Positions 30,270 through 38,606 are shown, numbered from the stretch's first letter. The stretch: DNA of 64,000 nucleotides from Jiangella anatolica (GCF_003236295.1 NZ_POTW01000010.1:1-64000), one strand, 5' to 3'. Translations and numbers: made by a program. Notes: generated by a model not told the origin, from the sequence alone.

Positions 30270-31643
30270 GTGGGGTGGGCTCGGCGGCCTGGCGGACGCG
30301 GCTACGCGATCCGGCGCGCGCGCCGACCGCAGCCGGCGCAGGTGGTCGTGGTCGCGTTCGTGGCCGTCGTCCTCGCCGGGACGCTGCTGCTCATGCTACC
30401 CATCGCGCGCGAAGGGCCGGGCTCGGCTCCCCCGCTGGTCGCGCTGTTCACGTCGACGTCGGCGACATGCGTCACCGGGCTGATCGTGGTCGACACGCCG
30501 GCGTACTGGAGCACGTTCGGCGAGGTGGTGATCCTCGGGCTGATCCAGGTCGGCGGGTTCGGCATCATGACGCTCGGGTCGCTGCTGGTGCTGCTGGTGG
30601 CCCGTCGGCTCGGGCTGCGCACCCGGCTCACCGCCGCCACCGAGAGCAAGGGCCTGGACCGCGCCGACGTCCGCCGGGTCGTGCTGGGCGTCGCGGCGGT
30701 GACGGCGACGTTCGAGCTGACCGTCGGCGCGATCCTCACGGCGCGGCTGGCCACGCAGCACGGCGAATCGCTGGACGAGGCGGCCTACCACGGCTTCTTC
30801 CACGCGATCGCCGCGTTCAACAACGTCGGTTTCTCGCTGTACAGCACCAACCTCATGGGGTTCGTGGGCGATCCGCTGATCTTCCTGCCGATCGCGGTCT
30901 CGGTCATCTGCGCGGGCCTGGGCTTCCCGGTGCTGCTGGAGCTGCGGCACCGCTGGCGCTCGCCCCGGCGGTGGACCCTGCACACGCAGCTCACCGTCGT
31001 CACCAGCGCGCTGCTGCTGGTTGCCGGCACCGTCTACACGGCGGCGACGGAGTGGCGCAACGTCGCCACGTTCGGGTCGCTCGATGGCACCGACCGGGTG
31101 CTGGCCGCGTTCTTCCACTCCTCCGTCGCCCGCACGGCCGGCTTCAACACCGTCGACGTGACACAGATGACCGACGCCACGTGGCTGGGCACGGACGTGC
31201 TGATGTTCATCGGCGGCGGCAGCGCCGGCACGGCCGGCGGCATCAAGGTGACGACGTTCGCGCTGCTGTTCTTCGCGATCTTCTCCGAGATCCGCGGCGA
31301 CCCGACGGTGCACGTGCTGGGCCGGCGCATCGGCGACCAGGCCCAGCGGCAGGCGCTCACCGTGGCGCTGCTGGCGATCGCCGTCGTCATGGTGCCGACG
31401 GTGCTGCTGGTCGCGACGACGCGGTTCGGCCTGGACGAGATCCTGCTCGAGGTCACGTCCGCGTTCTCGACCGCCGGGCTGTCGGCCGGCATCACCGGGC
31501 AGCTGCCGGCGGGCGGGCAGTTGCTGCTGGTGTTCGTCATGTTCATCGGGCGGGTCGGGACGATCACGTTGGCCAGCGCGCTGGTGCTGCGGCAACGGAC
31601 CCGGCTGTACGAACGACCGGAAGAGAGGCCGATCATTGGCTAG
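30270..31643 (+). CDS. Ktr/Trk-type K+ transporter membrane subunit
   Basis: 457 residues with four M1-P-M2 repeats. Each P-loop selectivity Gly is visible: TCVTGL, FNNVGF, RTAGFN and STAGLS. The intramembrane gating loop GGGSAGTAGGIKV is the KtrB/TrkH hallmark. It imports K+ with Na+ or H+ coupling. GTG 30270 is chosen because TACGGT (30258-30263) lies 6 nt upstream. An earlier start would run through the opposing glycine riboswitch. It overlaps the RCK gene by 8 bp. Confidence 0.95.
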   Translation: MGWARRPGGRGYAIRRARRPQPAQVVVVAFVAVVLAGTLLLMLPIAREGPGSAPPLVALFTSTSATCVTGLIVVDTPAYWSTFGEVVILGLIQVGGFGIMTLGSLLVLLVARRLGLRTRLTAATESKGLDRADVRRVVLGVAAVTATFELTVGAILTARLATQHGESLDEAAYHGFFHAIAAFNNVGFSLYSTNLMGFVGDPLIFLPIAVSVICAGLGFPVLLELRHRWRSPRRWTLHTQLTVVTSALLLVAGTVYTAATEWRNVATFGSLDGTDRVLAAFFHSSVARTAGFNTVDVTQMTDATWLGTDVLMFIGGGSAGTAGGIKVTTFALLFFAIFSEIRGDPTVHVLGRRIGDQAQRQALTVALLAIAVVMVPTVLLVATTRFGLDEILLEVTSAFSTAGLSAGITGQLPAGGQLLLVFVMFIGRVGTITLASALVLRQRTRLYERPEERPIIG

Positions 31644-32304
31644 GAGAACCCGCACGCTGGACGTCGCCGTCATCGGCCTGGGCCGGTTCGGCACGTCGCT
31701 GGCGCTGGAGCTGATGCAGGCCGGCGACACCGAGGTGCTGGGCATCGACAGCGATCCCGCGGCCGCGCAGGCGGTCAACGGCCGGCTCACGCACGTCGCC
31801 ATCGCCGACTCGACCAGCGAGGACGCGCTGCGCCAGCTGTCGGTCCAGGAGTACGACCGCGTGGTCCTGGGCATCGGCAGTCACCTGGAGGCCAGCATCC
31901 TCACCGCGTCGGTGCTGCTCAGCCTGGGGATCCCGAACATCTGGGCCAAGGCGATCACCGATGCTCACGCGCGGATCCTGCGTCAGCTCGGGGTGCACCA
32001 CGTGGTCCAGCCCGAGCACGACATGGGCGCCAAGGTCGCCCACCTCGTCCGCGGCCGCATGCTCGACTTCATCGAGTTCGACGACGGTTTCGCCATGGTC
32101 AAGACGGCGCCCCCGCGCGAGACCGTGGGGCTGCGTCTCGGCGACACCGGGATCCGGCAGAAGTACGGCGTCACCGTCGTCGCGGTCAAGCGACCCGGCG
32201 AGGGATTCACCTACGCGACCGCGGACACCGTCGTGCACGACGGTGACACGCTCATCGTCTCCGGGCTGATCCCCGAGACCGAGCGGTTCAGCGAGCTGAC
32301 CTGA
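31636..32304 (+). CDS. Ktr/Trk RCK-domain regulatory subunit
   Basis: 222 residues: an RCK_N Rossmann domain (VIGLGRFGTSLALELMQAG, with the acidic residue in GIDSD) and an RCK_C domain from about 135. One RCK unit makes this KtrA-like rather than the duplicated TrkA of E. coli. It forms a gating ring that binds NAD(H) or ATP/ADP and controls the membrane subunit. The TTG start lies inside the 3' end of the transporter gene. It converges on the MerR gene with a 4-nt gap. Confidence 0.95.
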   Translation: MARRTRTLDVAVIGLGRFGTSLALELMQAGDTEVLGIDSDPAAAQAVNGRLTHVAIADSTSEDALRQLSVQEYDRVVLGIGSHLEASILTASVLLSLGIPNIWAKAITDAHARILRQLGVHHVVQPEHDMGAKVAHLVRGRMLDFIEFDDGFAMVKTAPPRETVGLRLGDTGIRQKYGVTVVAVKRPGEGFTYATADTVVHDGDTLIVSGLIPETERFSELT

Positions 32305-32308
32305 CGGG

Positions 32309-32920
32309 TTACTCCCCCGCGGCGCGGGCGCGACGGCGGGCGGCGAGCTGGTCGCCGGGGTGCTCGGTGGGCGCTTCGCCAGGCCGCTCGGCCGGCAGCT
32401 GAACGAGGGTGGCCTCGATCTCGCGCCACACCCGGCCGACGGCGATGCCGAAGACGCCCTGGCCACCCTGGACGAGGTCGACGACCTCGTCGGCGGAGGT
32501 GCACTCGTAGACGCTGGCGCCGTCGCTCATCAGCGTGATGCCGGCGAGGTCCTCGACGCCGCGGTCGCGCAGGTGCTGGACCGCCTGGCGGATCTGCTGC
32601 AGCGACACACCGGTGTCGAGCAGCCGCTTCACGATCTTGAGCACCAGGATGTCGCGGAACGAGTAGAGCCGCTGGCTGCCGGACCCGGCGGCGCTGCGGA
32701 TGCTCGGCTCGACCAGGCCGGTGCGGGCCCAGTAGTCGAGCTGGCGGTACGTGATGCCGGCGGCGCTGCAGGCCGTCGGGCCGCGGTAGCCGACGTCCTC
32801 GGCGACCGGGCCGACCATGCCCTCGAACAGCAGGCCCTGGCGGGTGGCGGCGCGACCGGCCGCGGCGGTACGACCGGCGTCACCTGCCGTGCCGGTACCC
32901 GATGTGCTGTCTGCGCTCAC
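32309..32920 (-). CDS. MerR-family regulator, Rv1830-like
   Basis: 203 residues. The winged-helix core is CSAAGITYRQLDYWARTGLVEPSIR..GSQRLYSFRDILVL, followed by a helix (LDTGVSLQQIRQAVQHLRDRG) and a C-terminal sensor-like domain. Gene order matches M. tuberculosis Rv1830, a regulator of growth and division genes in which mutations alter recovery after antibiotics. Its partner two genes away is Rv1828/FtsR-like. The start is GTG 32920 behind AAGGGG. Direct repeats and dyads lie just upstream. Confidence 0.9.
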   Translation of the reverse strand: MSADSTSGTGTAGDAGRTAAAGRAATRQGLLFEGMVGPVAEDVGYRGPTACSAAGITYRQLDYWARTGLVEPSIRSAAGSGSQRLYSFRDILVLKIVKRLLDTGVSLQQIRQAVQHLRDRGVEDLAGITLMSDGASVYECTSADEVVDLVQGGQGVFGIAVGRVWREIEATLVQLPAERPGEAPTEHPGDQLAARRRARAAGE

Positions 32921-32931
32921 GCCGACCCCTT

Positions 32932-33067
32932 CATGGATCCATGCCGATTGCGTCGTGTTACACCAGTGACGTTAGGGCCGGGCCACACGGCGGTCAATGC
33001 AACACGCGGCAAGTCTCAAGCTCGACTTCAGCTCTAGACAGAAATCACACCAGTCACACGAGTCACA
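32932..33067. promoter_or_regulatory. Upstream region of the Rv1830-like gene with dyads and 9-bp repeats
   Basis: The 153-bp gap holds a perfect 12-bp palindrome CATGGATCCATG (32932-32943). A dyad AAGTC-N8-GACTT (33011-33028) has the size of a MerR site. Three direct 9-bp units ending in TCACA follow at 33041-33049, 33050-33058 and 33059-33067 (two differ at only two positions). The gap is poorer in GC than the genes around it. The two nearby MerR proteins are the obvious candidate ligands. Confidence 0.5.
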
Positions 33068-33073
33068 GTGGCC

Positions 33074-33550
33074 TCAGCCGCTGAAGTCCTCCGGCGTGAC
33101 CTCCTCGAGGAACTGCCGGAACCGCGCGACCTCGTCCTCCTGCTCCTCGGAGTCGGGGTCGGCCATCAGCACGCCTGCCTCGTCGAGCAGCGGCTCGGAC
33201 GCGTAGATGGGCGACCCGGTGCGCAGTGCCAGCGCGATCGAGTCCGACGGCCGCGAGCTGACCTCGAGCCCGCCGGACAGCACCAGCTCCGCGTAGTAGG
33301 TGTTGTCGCGCATCTCGGTGATGCGGACCTGCTCGAGCGTGATGCCGGCGGCGTCGAGCACGTCTTTGAACAGATCATGGGTCATCGGCCGCGGCGGCAC
33401 GACGCCCTGCTGGGCGAACGCGATGGCCGTCGCCTCGACGGCGCCGATCCAGATGGGCAGGAACCGGTCACCGCCCACCTCACGCAGGAGGACGATGGGC
33501 TGGTTGGAGGGCATCTCCACTCGGACGCCCACGACGTCTAGCTCGCGCAC
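33074..33550 (-). CDS. Bifunctional nuclease family protein (DUF151)
   Basis: 158 residues. DUF151 features are RVEMPSNQPIVLLREVGGDRFLPIWIGAVEATAIA, RPMTHDLFKDVL and SSRPSDSIALALRTGSPIYASE. It corresponds to Rv1829. The family has reported DNase/RNase activity and a role under stress, but the in vivo role is unclear. GTG 33550 has TAGTGT (33557-33562) six nt upstream, so the gene has its own leaderless promoter between two MerR genes. Confidence 0.93.
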   Translation of the reverse strand: MRELDVVGVRVEMPSNQPIVLLREVGGDRFLPIWIGAVEATAIAFAQQGVVPPRPMTHDLFKDVLDAAGITLEQVRITEMRDNTYYAELVLSGGLEVSSRPSDSIALALRTGSPIYASEPLLDEAGVLMADPDSEEQEDEVARFRQFLEEVTPEDFSG

Positions 33551-33612
33551 ACATCAACACTACCCCCGCTCCCGGCCCGGCCCGGCCGGTAGAACCAGCG
33601 GGTGGGACGCGC

Positions 33613-34356
33613 TCAGCGCGACAGCCGGCGGGTCCCCGCGTCGACCAGCGCCGCGTGCAGCCGGACGGTGAGCCGGGCGACGTCGGCGGCGGCCTCCTCG
33701 GCCCGGCCGCGGGAGTCGGCGCCGCGCTGCCGGAACATCGGCGACACGACCTGCTCCACCAGTCCGACCTGCCGTTCCGCGGCGGTCCGGACGGCGCGCA
33801 GGTGGCGCGGCTGCAGGCCGTACTCGGCCAGTTCGCCGACGGTGCGGGCGACCAGCAGGGCGTCGGCGTCGTACGCGCCCCCGCGGCGCGCCGTCACCAG
33901 CCCGTAGGACTCCAGCTCGGTCAGCAGCTCGTCGGAGATCGCGGCCGCCTCGAGCAGCGACGTCCGTGACAGCAGCACGTCCTCGCCGGGCACCCCGGCC
34001 GCCGTGTACGGCGTCACGGTGCTGCCGCCCTCGGTGACCAGCTCCATTCCCCGATCGAGCTGGGCCAGCTGCTCCTTGATGACCCGCAGCGGCAGGTAGT
34101 GGTCGCGCTGCACCGTGAGGACGTAACGCAGGCGGGCGACGTCGTCGGGGGTGAAGCGGCGGTAACCCGACGGCGAGCGCTGCGGCTCCACCAGGCCCTC
34201 GGTCTCCAGGAACCGGATCTTGGAGATGGTGACGTCGGCGAAGTCGGGCCGCAGCTGGGCCAGCACCTCACCGATGCTCATCGTCTGGCCGGCCGGCGCG
34301 GCGTCGCGCCGCGCCGGTCCGGAGGCACGCGCCGAGTTCCCCTCGGCGGGACTCAC
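33613..34356 (-). CDS. ftsR: MerR-family cell-division regulator FtsR
   Basis: 247 residues. Residues 25-95 form a MerR winged helix (MSIGEVLAQLRPDFADVTISKIRFLETEGLVEP, then SGYRRFTPDDVARL and VIKEQLAQL). A C-terminal domain without a metal-binding Cys set follows. It matches Rv1828/FtsR, an activator of ftsZ studied in Corynebacterium. The GTG overlaps the garA stop (GTGA, 34353-34356), so it is coupled to garA, as in mycobacteria. Confidence 0.92.
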   Translation of the reverse strand: MSPAEGNSARASGPARRDAAPAGQTMSIGEVLAQLRPDFADVTISKIRFLETEGLVEPQRSPSGYRRFTPDDVARLRYVLTVQRDHYLPLRVIKEQLAQLDRGMELVTEGGSTVTPYTAAGVPGEDVLLSRTSLLEAAAISDELLTELESYGLVTARRGGAYDADALLVARTVGELAEYGLQPRHLRAVRTAAERQVGLVEQVVSPMFRQRGADSRGRAEEAAADVARLTVRLHAALVDAGTRRLSR

Positions 34357-34892
34357 CTGGGCCCGCCTCCGAACCCGTGCTGGCTGGAGTAGTAGACCAG
34401 GCGGTACTTGCCGATCTGGACCTCGTCGCCGTTGCTCAGCGCGACCTCGTCGATGCGGTCGCGGTTGACGTAGGTGCCGTTCAGGCTGCCGACGTCGGAG
34501 ACGACGAAGCCGCCGGGCATGCGCCGGAACTCCGCGTGCCGCCGCGAGACCGTGACGTCGTCGAGGAAGATGTCGGAGTCGGGGTGCCGGCCGGCGCTGA
34601 CGACGTCGGAGTCGAGCAGGAACCGGCTGCCGGCGTTGGGGCCGCGCAGCACGACGAGCAGCGCGCTGCCCTCGGGCAGCGCGTCGACGGCGGCCTGGTC
34701 GGCCGCGGCGAGGTCGCTGGAGTCGTCCCGCTCGACCTGCGCGGTCTCCTCGCGCACCATCGCCATGGTGCTCGTGGCGTCACCCCCCGTCGTCTCGGCC
34801 GGCTGCATGGGCCGAACCAGCGGGGCTCCGCAATTCGAGCAGAACTTCGCGTCGGACGGGTTTTGGTGCCCGCACTGGGTGCAGAACGGCAT
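34353..34892 (-). CDS. garA: FHA-domain protein GarA/OdhI-like, with zinc ribbon
   Basis: 179 residues. An FHA domain occupies about 80-170 (SAGRHPDSDIFLDDVTVSRRHAEF, SLNGTYVNRDRID). The linker has an ETT phosphorylation motif (T34/T35), equivalent to the PknG/PknB site of GarA and the ETT site of OdhI. Phosphorylated GarA folds onto its own FHA domain and stops inhibiting 2-oxoglutarate dehydrogenase. The N-terminal four-Cys ribbon (CTQCGHQNPSDAKFCSNCG) is extra compared with GarA of M. tuberculosis. A GGGAGG site precedes the ATG. Confidence 0.93.
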   Translation of the reverse strand: MPFCTQCGHQNPSDAKFCSNCGAPLVRPMQPAETTGGDATSTMAMVREETAQVERDDSSDLAAADQAAVDALPEGSALLVVLRGPNAGSRFLLDSDVVSAGRHPDSDIFLDDVTVSRRHAEFRRMPGGFVVSDVGSLNGTYVNRDRIDEVALSNGDEVQIGKYRLVYYSSQHGFGGGPR

Positions 34893-34930
34893 CAGCTGGC
34901 CTCCCGCCGAGGATTTCCCCCCGGCCTTCG

Positions 34931-34948
34931 ACTCGTGGCGCTACGAGT
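34931..34948. promoter_or_regulatory. Dyad upstream of garA
   Basis: ACTCGT (34931-34936) and ACGAGT (34943-34948) are a perfect 6-bp inverted repeat with a 6-nt spacer containing GCGC, about 40 bp before the garA ATG. The 18-bp footprint suits a MerR or TetR dimer. FtsR autoregulation of garA-ftsR is one possibility. Confidence 0.4.
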
Positions 34949-35031
34949 GTCTCATCGACTCTCGACCAGCGCCTGAGGGTTTACGGATGTTGGCAACCTA
35001 GAACCGGCCGCCGCCAGGGTCAACCGGCGAC

Positions 35032-35418
35032 TCAGCCCTCCACCTGCGAACGGTAGTCGTCGGCCGTCAGCAGCTGGTCGACGGCCCCCGGGTCGGCCGG
35101 GACGATCTCGATCATCCAGCCCGCGCCGTAGGGGTCGGCGTTGACCTGCTCGGGCGCGGCGTCGAGCTCCTCGTTGCGGGCGACGACGGTGCCGGTGAGG
35201 GGCGCGAACAGCTCGCTGACGCTCTTCGTCGACTCCAGCTCGCCGCAGACGGCGCCCGCGGTGACGTCGTCGCCGACGGCCGGCAGCTGCACGTAGACGA
35301 TGTCGCCGAGCTGCTCCTGGGCGAAGTGCGTGATGCCCACGCGGACGCTGCCGTCGGCCTCACCCGGCCGGCGGACCCACTCGTGCTCCGCGGTGTACTT
35401 CAGGTCGTCGGGGTACAA
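35032..35418 (-). CDS. gcvH: Glycine cleavage system H protein
   Basis: 128 residues, the usual size. The lipoyl-accepting Lys lies in ESTKSVSELFAP. Flanking signatures are HEWV near the N-terminus, GITHFAQEQLGDIVYVQLP, and NADPYGAGWMIEI at the end. It shuttles the aminomethyl group between GcvP and GcvT. The start appears to be TTG 35418 with GAGGAGG upstream. A long hairpin element begins 25 bp upstream. gcvT is not in the window. Confidence 0.96.
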   Translation of the reverse strand: MYPDDLKYTAEHEWVRRPGEADGSVRVGITHFAQEQLGDIVYVQLPAVGDDVTAGAVCGELESTKSVSELFAPLTGTVVARNEELDAAPEQVNADPYGAGWMIEIVPADPGAVDQLLTADDYRSQVEG

Positions 35419-35442
35419 CGAGATCTGCCTCCTCGGTGGCGA

Positions 35443-35609
35443 CTAGGGGGTGTGCCGTGGATATTGGCGGATGCGGGCGGCGTCCAGGCGTCGGTCCAGC
35501 AAGGCGCCGGAGGAGATCGATGCGGTGCCATCGGGCGACGACGGCAACGCAGCTGGTCGGCGTCTGGGCGTCGATCCGCGCCGCCGAAGATCCACGGGAC
35601 ACTCCCTAG
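35443..35609 (+). repeat. 167-nt near-perfect hairpin element flanked by CTAG (MITE-like or structured RNA)
   Basis: Arms 35443-35500 and 35552-35609 pair almost throughout: about 46 Watson-Crick pairs, 8 G-U pairs, two mismatches (35454/35598 and 35463/35589) and single-base bulges at 35471, 35495, 35574 and 35586. The 51-nt loop carries a small CGATG-N6-CATCG hairpin. All eight wobble positions are G-U when read on the plus strand; on the minus strand they would be A-C mismatches. Both ends are CTAG, which could be a 4-bp target duplication around terminal repeats GGGGTGTGCCGTGGAT / GGAGTGTCCCGTGGAT. No open reading frame fits inside. It fills the gap between DUF881 and gcvH. Mobile remnant versus conserved RNA cannot be settled from one copy. 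Confidence 0.8.
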
Positions 35610-35615
35610 GTGTGG

Positions 35616-36632
35616 TCATTCGTCGTCGCCGTCCTCCGGCGCCGGGCGAGCGTACTGAGGCGGCTGCGGCTCGTGCAACACGTCCACGGTGAGGTCGTCG
35701 TACTCGTCGACGGTGGCCTCTGCGCCGTCCTGCTCCATGCTCGCGATGACGCCGTTGGCGAACGTCATGGAGCCGGTCAGCTCGCCCGGCTCGCCGATCG
35801 CGACGATCTCGTACGGCGGCTCCAGCTCCTTGCCGCCGACGGTGAGGACGCCGGGGCGCGGGTTCTCGAACGCGGTGCTGGCGACGACGCGGACCGCCTC
35901 GTCGTTGCCGCCGCCGCGCATCTGGATGGCCTCGGCGCCGGCGACCCGCAGCTCGTTGATCGCGCGCAGCATGGTGTAGGCGTTGACCTCGCGGTCCGGG
36001 TCGCTGATCGTCAGGATGATGCCGGGGCCGCTGGCGGCGATGGTGCCGGCCAGCACGCCGGTGCTGCGGGCGCGTTCCTGCGCCTGCTCCAGCGCGGCCG
36101 CCTCGGTGTCGGCGCCGCTGACGAGGTCGCGGCGGTCGGACTCCAGCTCGGCGACGTGGTCGTCGAGCCGGTCGGCCTGGCGGCGCAGCCCGTCGAGGAT
36201 CTGCACGAGGTCGTCACGGCGGGCGTTGGCCAGCGCGTCGTCGTCGGCGCGCACCTGCAGGACAGCGCCGAACCCGAGCAGCGCGACCAGCACGGCCACC
36301 AGCACCTGCCCGCCGTCGGGCTTCTGGGTGACGGCGTTCCAGAGCCGCCGGGTGCCCGACGGCGCGGCCGGGGTGAACCGGCTCCCGCCGGGCAGGAACG
36401 GCTGCGGCGGCGCGACCGGCGTCGCCGGCTCGGGCGTCGCCTCGTCCTCGTCGCCGACGGTCTCGTCCCCGACGGTCTCGTCCTGGACGGTCTCGTCGGA
36501 GACCTCGTCCGTCGCCGCGACGTCCGGCGCGACGACGTCCGGCTCGGGCCGGTCCTCGTGCCGGTGGTGCGCGTGCCGCGGAGCGCCGCCCGGTTCGGCG
36601 TCGTCGCTGGGGCCGGAGGTCTGGTCAGGCAT
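35616..36632 (-). CDS. DUF881 membrane protein (Rv1825-like)
   Basis: 338 residues. A long acidic N-terminal cytosolic region contains repeats of the type ETVGDE (about 45-60), followed by one transmembrane helix near 125-145 and a coiled-coil (DDLVQILDGLRRQADRLDDHVAELES). The extracytoplasmic DUF881 domain has NAYTMLRAINELRVAGAEAIQMRG. DUF881 proteins occur next to division and envelope genes in actinobacteria and Firmicutes. The start overlaps the sbp stop by 8 bp, as the third gene of DUF881-sbp-DUF881. Confidence 0.9.
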   Translation of the reverse strand: MPDQTSGPSDDAEPGGAPRHAHHRHEDRPEPDVVAPDVAATDEVSDETVQDETVGDETVGDEDEATPEPATPVAPPQPFLPGGSRFTPAAPSGTRRLWNAVTQKPDGGQVLVAVLVALLGFGAVLQVRADDDALANARRDDLVQILDGLRRQADRLDDHVAELESDRRDLVSGADTEAAALEQAQERARSTGVLAGTIAASGPGIILTISDPDREVNAYTMLRAINELRVAGAEAIQMRGGGNDEAVRVVASTAFENPRPGVLTVGGKELEPPYEIVAIGEPGELTGSMTFANGVIASMEQDGAEATVDEYDDLTVDVLHEPQPPQYARPAPEDGDDE

Positions 36633-36957
36633 GGAAGATGTGCCGTCTGATCGTCGCGACGTTGGTGAAGATGCGGATGCCCAGCACGACGATCACCGCC
36701 GTCGACAGCTGCGAGCCGACGCCGAGCTGGTCGCCGAGGAACACGATGAACGCCGCGATCAGCACGTTGGCGATGAACGAGACGACGAACACCTTGTCGT
36801 TGAAGATGCCCTCGATGACGGCCCGGATGCCGCCGAAGACGGCGTCGAGCGCGGCGACGATCGCGATCGGCAGGTACGGCTGCAACTCCAGCGGCACCGA
36901 CACGTCGAACACGAAGCCGGCCAGGATGCCGATGACGAGCCCGGCGATGGGGATCAC
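36625..36957 (-). CDS. sbp: Small basic protein, Sbp/DUF1290
   Basis: 110 residues with three or four hydrophobic helices. The DUF1290 core is IPIAGLVIGILAGF and PYLPIAIVAALDAVFGGIRA, followed by NDKVFVVSFIANVLIAAFIVFLGDQLG. It corresponds to Rv1824 and to the Sbp protein next to ftsZ-region genes in Bacillus. Its role is likely in division or envelope assembly. The GTG overlaps the upstream DUF881 stop (GTGA, 36954-36957). Confidence 0.93.
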   Translation of the reverse strand: MIPIAGLVIGILAGFVFDVSVPLELQPYLPIAIVAALDAVFGGIRAVIEGIFNDKVFVVSFIANVLIAAFIVFLGDQLGVGSQLSTAVIVVLGIRIFTNVATIRRHIFHA

Positions 36958-37820
36958 GAACCCTCCCCCGGGATAGCGATGGTCAGAGGGGTGTTGCCGG
37001 CCGGCAGCGTCAGCGACTCTTCGGAGTCGATGTCGTAGTAGATGCCGCTGCGGGAGGCGACCTCACGCAGCCAGGTGCCGCCGCTGCTGTCGCCGAAGTC
37101 GCGGGCCAGCGAGCGCGGGTCACCGATGGCGGACACCTCGTACGGCGCGCTCATCGGCCGGTAGTTGATCTGGATGACGTCCTGGGCGGACCGGATGGCG
37201 GTGAGCGACGTGATGCGCTGGCCGTTGATGGCGACCGCCTCGGCGCCGACGGACCACAGGCCGTTGACCACCTGGCGCAGGTCGAGGTCGAGGACACGGT
37301 CGGTGCCGTCCTCGGCACTCTGCTCCGCGGCGTTGTCGACGGTGACCACCACCCCCGGTCCGGTCACCGCGATCGCCCCCGTTGTCGCCTGCAAGGTCTC
37401 GACTTCCTCCCGCATCTGCTGCCCGGCAGTGGAGTTCTGCAGGAGGTTGCTCTCCAGCTCGCCGATCTCCGCCTCCAGCGCGCTGACGTCGTCCTGCAGC
37501 CGGCTGACGCGATCGTCCTCGTTGTGGATCTGCTCGATGAGCCCCTGCCGCTCCGAGGAGACAACACTAGCGGTGTTGCGGACCTGCAGGATCGCCATGG
37601 TCAGCAACAGTCCGAGCGCGACCAGGCCGAGCGCCAGCGCCGGCGAACGCCACGTCCGCCGCGACGTCGGCCGCTCTCCCGCGGCGCGCCGCCGCGCCGC
37701 CGCCTCCTCGTACCCGGGGTCCAGCGGCTTCGCGAACAGGTCGTTGAGCAGCGACATCGATTCGTCCGGCCGCCGCAGCGGTCGGACGCGCGAGGCCGGC
37801 CCTGTCACCACACCCACCAT
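36954..37820 (-). CDS. DUF881 membrane protein (Rv1823-like)
   Basis: 288 residues from ATG 37820, or 267 from ATG 37757 (MSLLNDLFAKPLDPGYEEA), which looks like the more natural N-terminus. There is one transmembrane helix (LALGLVALGLLLTMAIL), then a coiled-coil (EQIHNEDDRVSRLQDDVSA) and the DUF881 domain with RQVVNGLWSVGAEAVAINGQR. It is a paralogue of the gene at 35616 and a likely partner in one complex with Sbp. It is first in the DUF881-sbp-DUF881 operon. Confidence 0.9.
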   Translation of the reverse strand: MVGVVTGPASRVRPLRRPDESMSLLNDLFAKPLDPGYEEAAARRRAAGERPTSRRTWRSPALALGLVALGLLLTMAILQVRNTASVVSSERQGLIEQIHNEDDRVSRLQDDVSALEAEIGELESNLLQNSTAGQQMREEVETLQATTGAIAVTGPGVVVTVDNAAEQSAEDGTDRVLDLDLRQVVNGLWSVGAEAVAINGQRITSLTAIRSAQDVIQINYRPMSAPYEVSAIGDPRSLARDFGDSSGGTWLREVASRSGIYYDIDSEESLTLPAGNTPLTIAIPGEGS

Positions 37821-37868
37821 GCTCGCACGCGTCGCGTGCGGTTCCGTGCCGACATCCGCACCGGCCGC

Positions 37869-38471
37869 TCAGGAATTCCGGCCGGCGACGGGTGTGGCGA
37901 GCACCTTGCGGGTCTGCTCGGTGTAGAGGACCGCGGCCCACCAGTACAGCGCGACACCCCAGACGACGAACGCCCAGCCGAACACCCGGGCCAGCATCGG
38001 CAGCGTGCCGTCGCCGTCGCCCCACAGCAGCAGGGGGAACGCGTACAGCAGGCAGGCCGTCGCGGACTTGCCGAGGAAGTGCACCGGCAGCCCGGTGATG
38101 CCGCGGCGGGCGCGCAGCAGCGCGACGATGCCCGTCATGTAGACGTCGCGGGCGACCAGCAGGATCGTGAACCAGAGCGGGATGATGTCGCGCAGCGTCA
38201 GCGCCACGATCGTGGTGAGGATGTAGAGCCGGTCGGCCAGCGGGTCGAGCAGCTGGCCCACCCGGCTGATCTGGTTCCAGCGCCGGGCGAGGTAGCCGTC
38301 GAGGTAGTCGGTGAACCCGGACACCGCGAGCAGGATGATCGCGAGGGTGTCGGCCTCCTTCACCAGCACCAGCCAGAGGAACAGCGGCACGCCCAGCAGC
38401 CGCAGGAACGACAGGATGTTCGGGATCGTGAACACCCGGTCGGTCTGCACCGCGGTCTCCTGCGCCTTCAC
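37869..38471 (-). CDS. CDP-alcohol phosphatidyltransferase (PgsA-like)
   Basis: 200 residues, about five transmembrane helices. The CDP-alcohol phosphotransferase motif is complete: DYLDGYLARRWNQISRVGQLLDPLADR, i.e. D..DG..AR....G...D...D. It corresponds to Rv1822 (pgsA2), predicted to make a phosphatidylglycerol-type lipid from CDP-diacylglycerol, though the exact alcohol is not certain. The start is GTG 38471 behind GGGAGGA. It heads the DUF881 block. Confidence 0.93.
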   Translation of the reverse strand: MKAQETAVQTDRVFTIPNILSFLRLLGVPLFLWLVLVKEADTLAIILLAVSGFTDYLDGYLARRWNQISRVGQLLDPLADRLYILTTIVALTLRDIIPLWFTILLVARDVYMTGIVALLRARRGITGLPVHFLGKSATACLLYAFPLLLWGDGDGTLPMLARVFGWAFVVWGVALYWWAAVLYTEQTRKVLATPVAGRNS

Positions 38472-38606
38472 AGACCGTCCTCCCCCGTAGCCTCATGGCC
38501 GGCTGCCGACCCCAAGCGTACGTGGGCGACCACCGGAGAGAACGAAAATACAGTGCGCGACGGCATGCGCGGCCGCCATGCTGATGGTATGGACCGGGGC
38601 GGGCCG

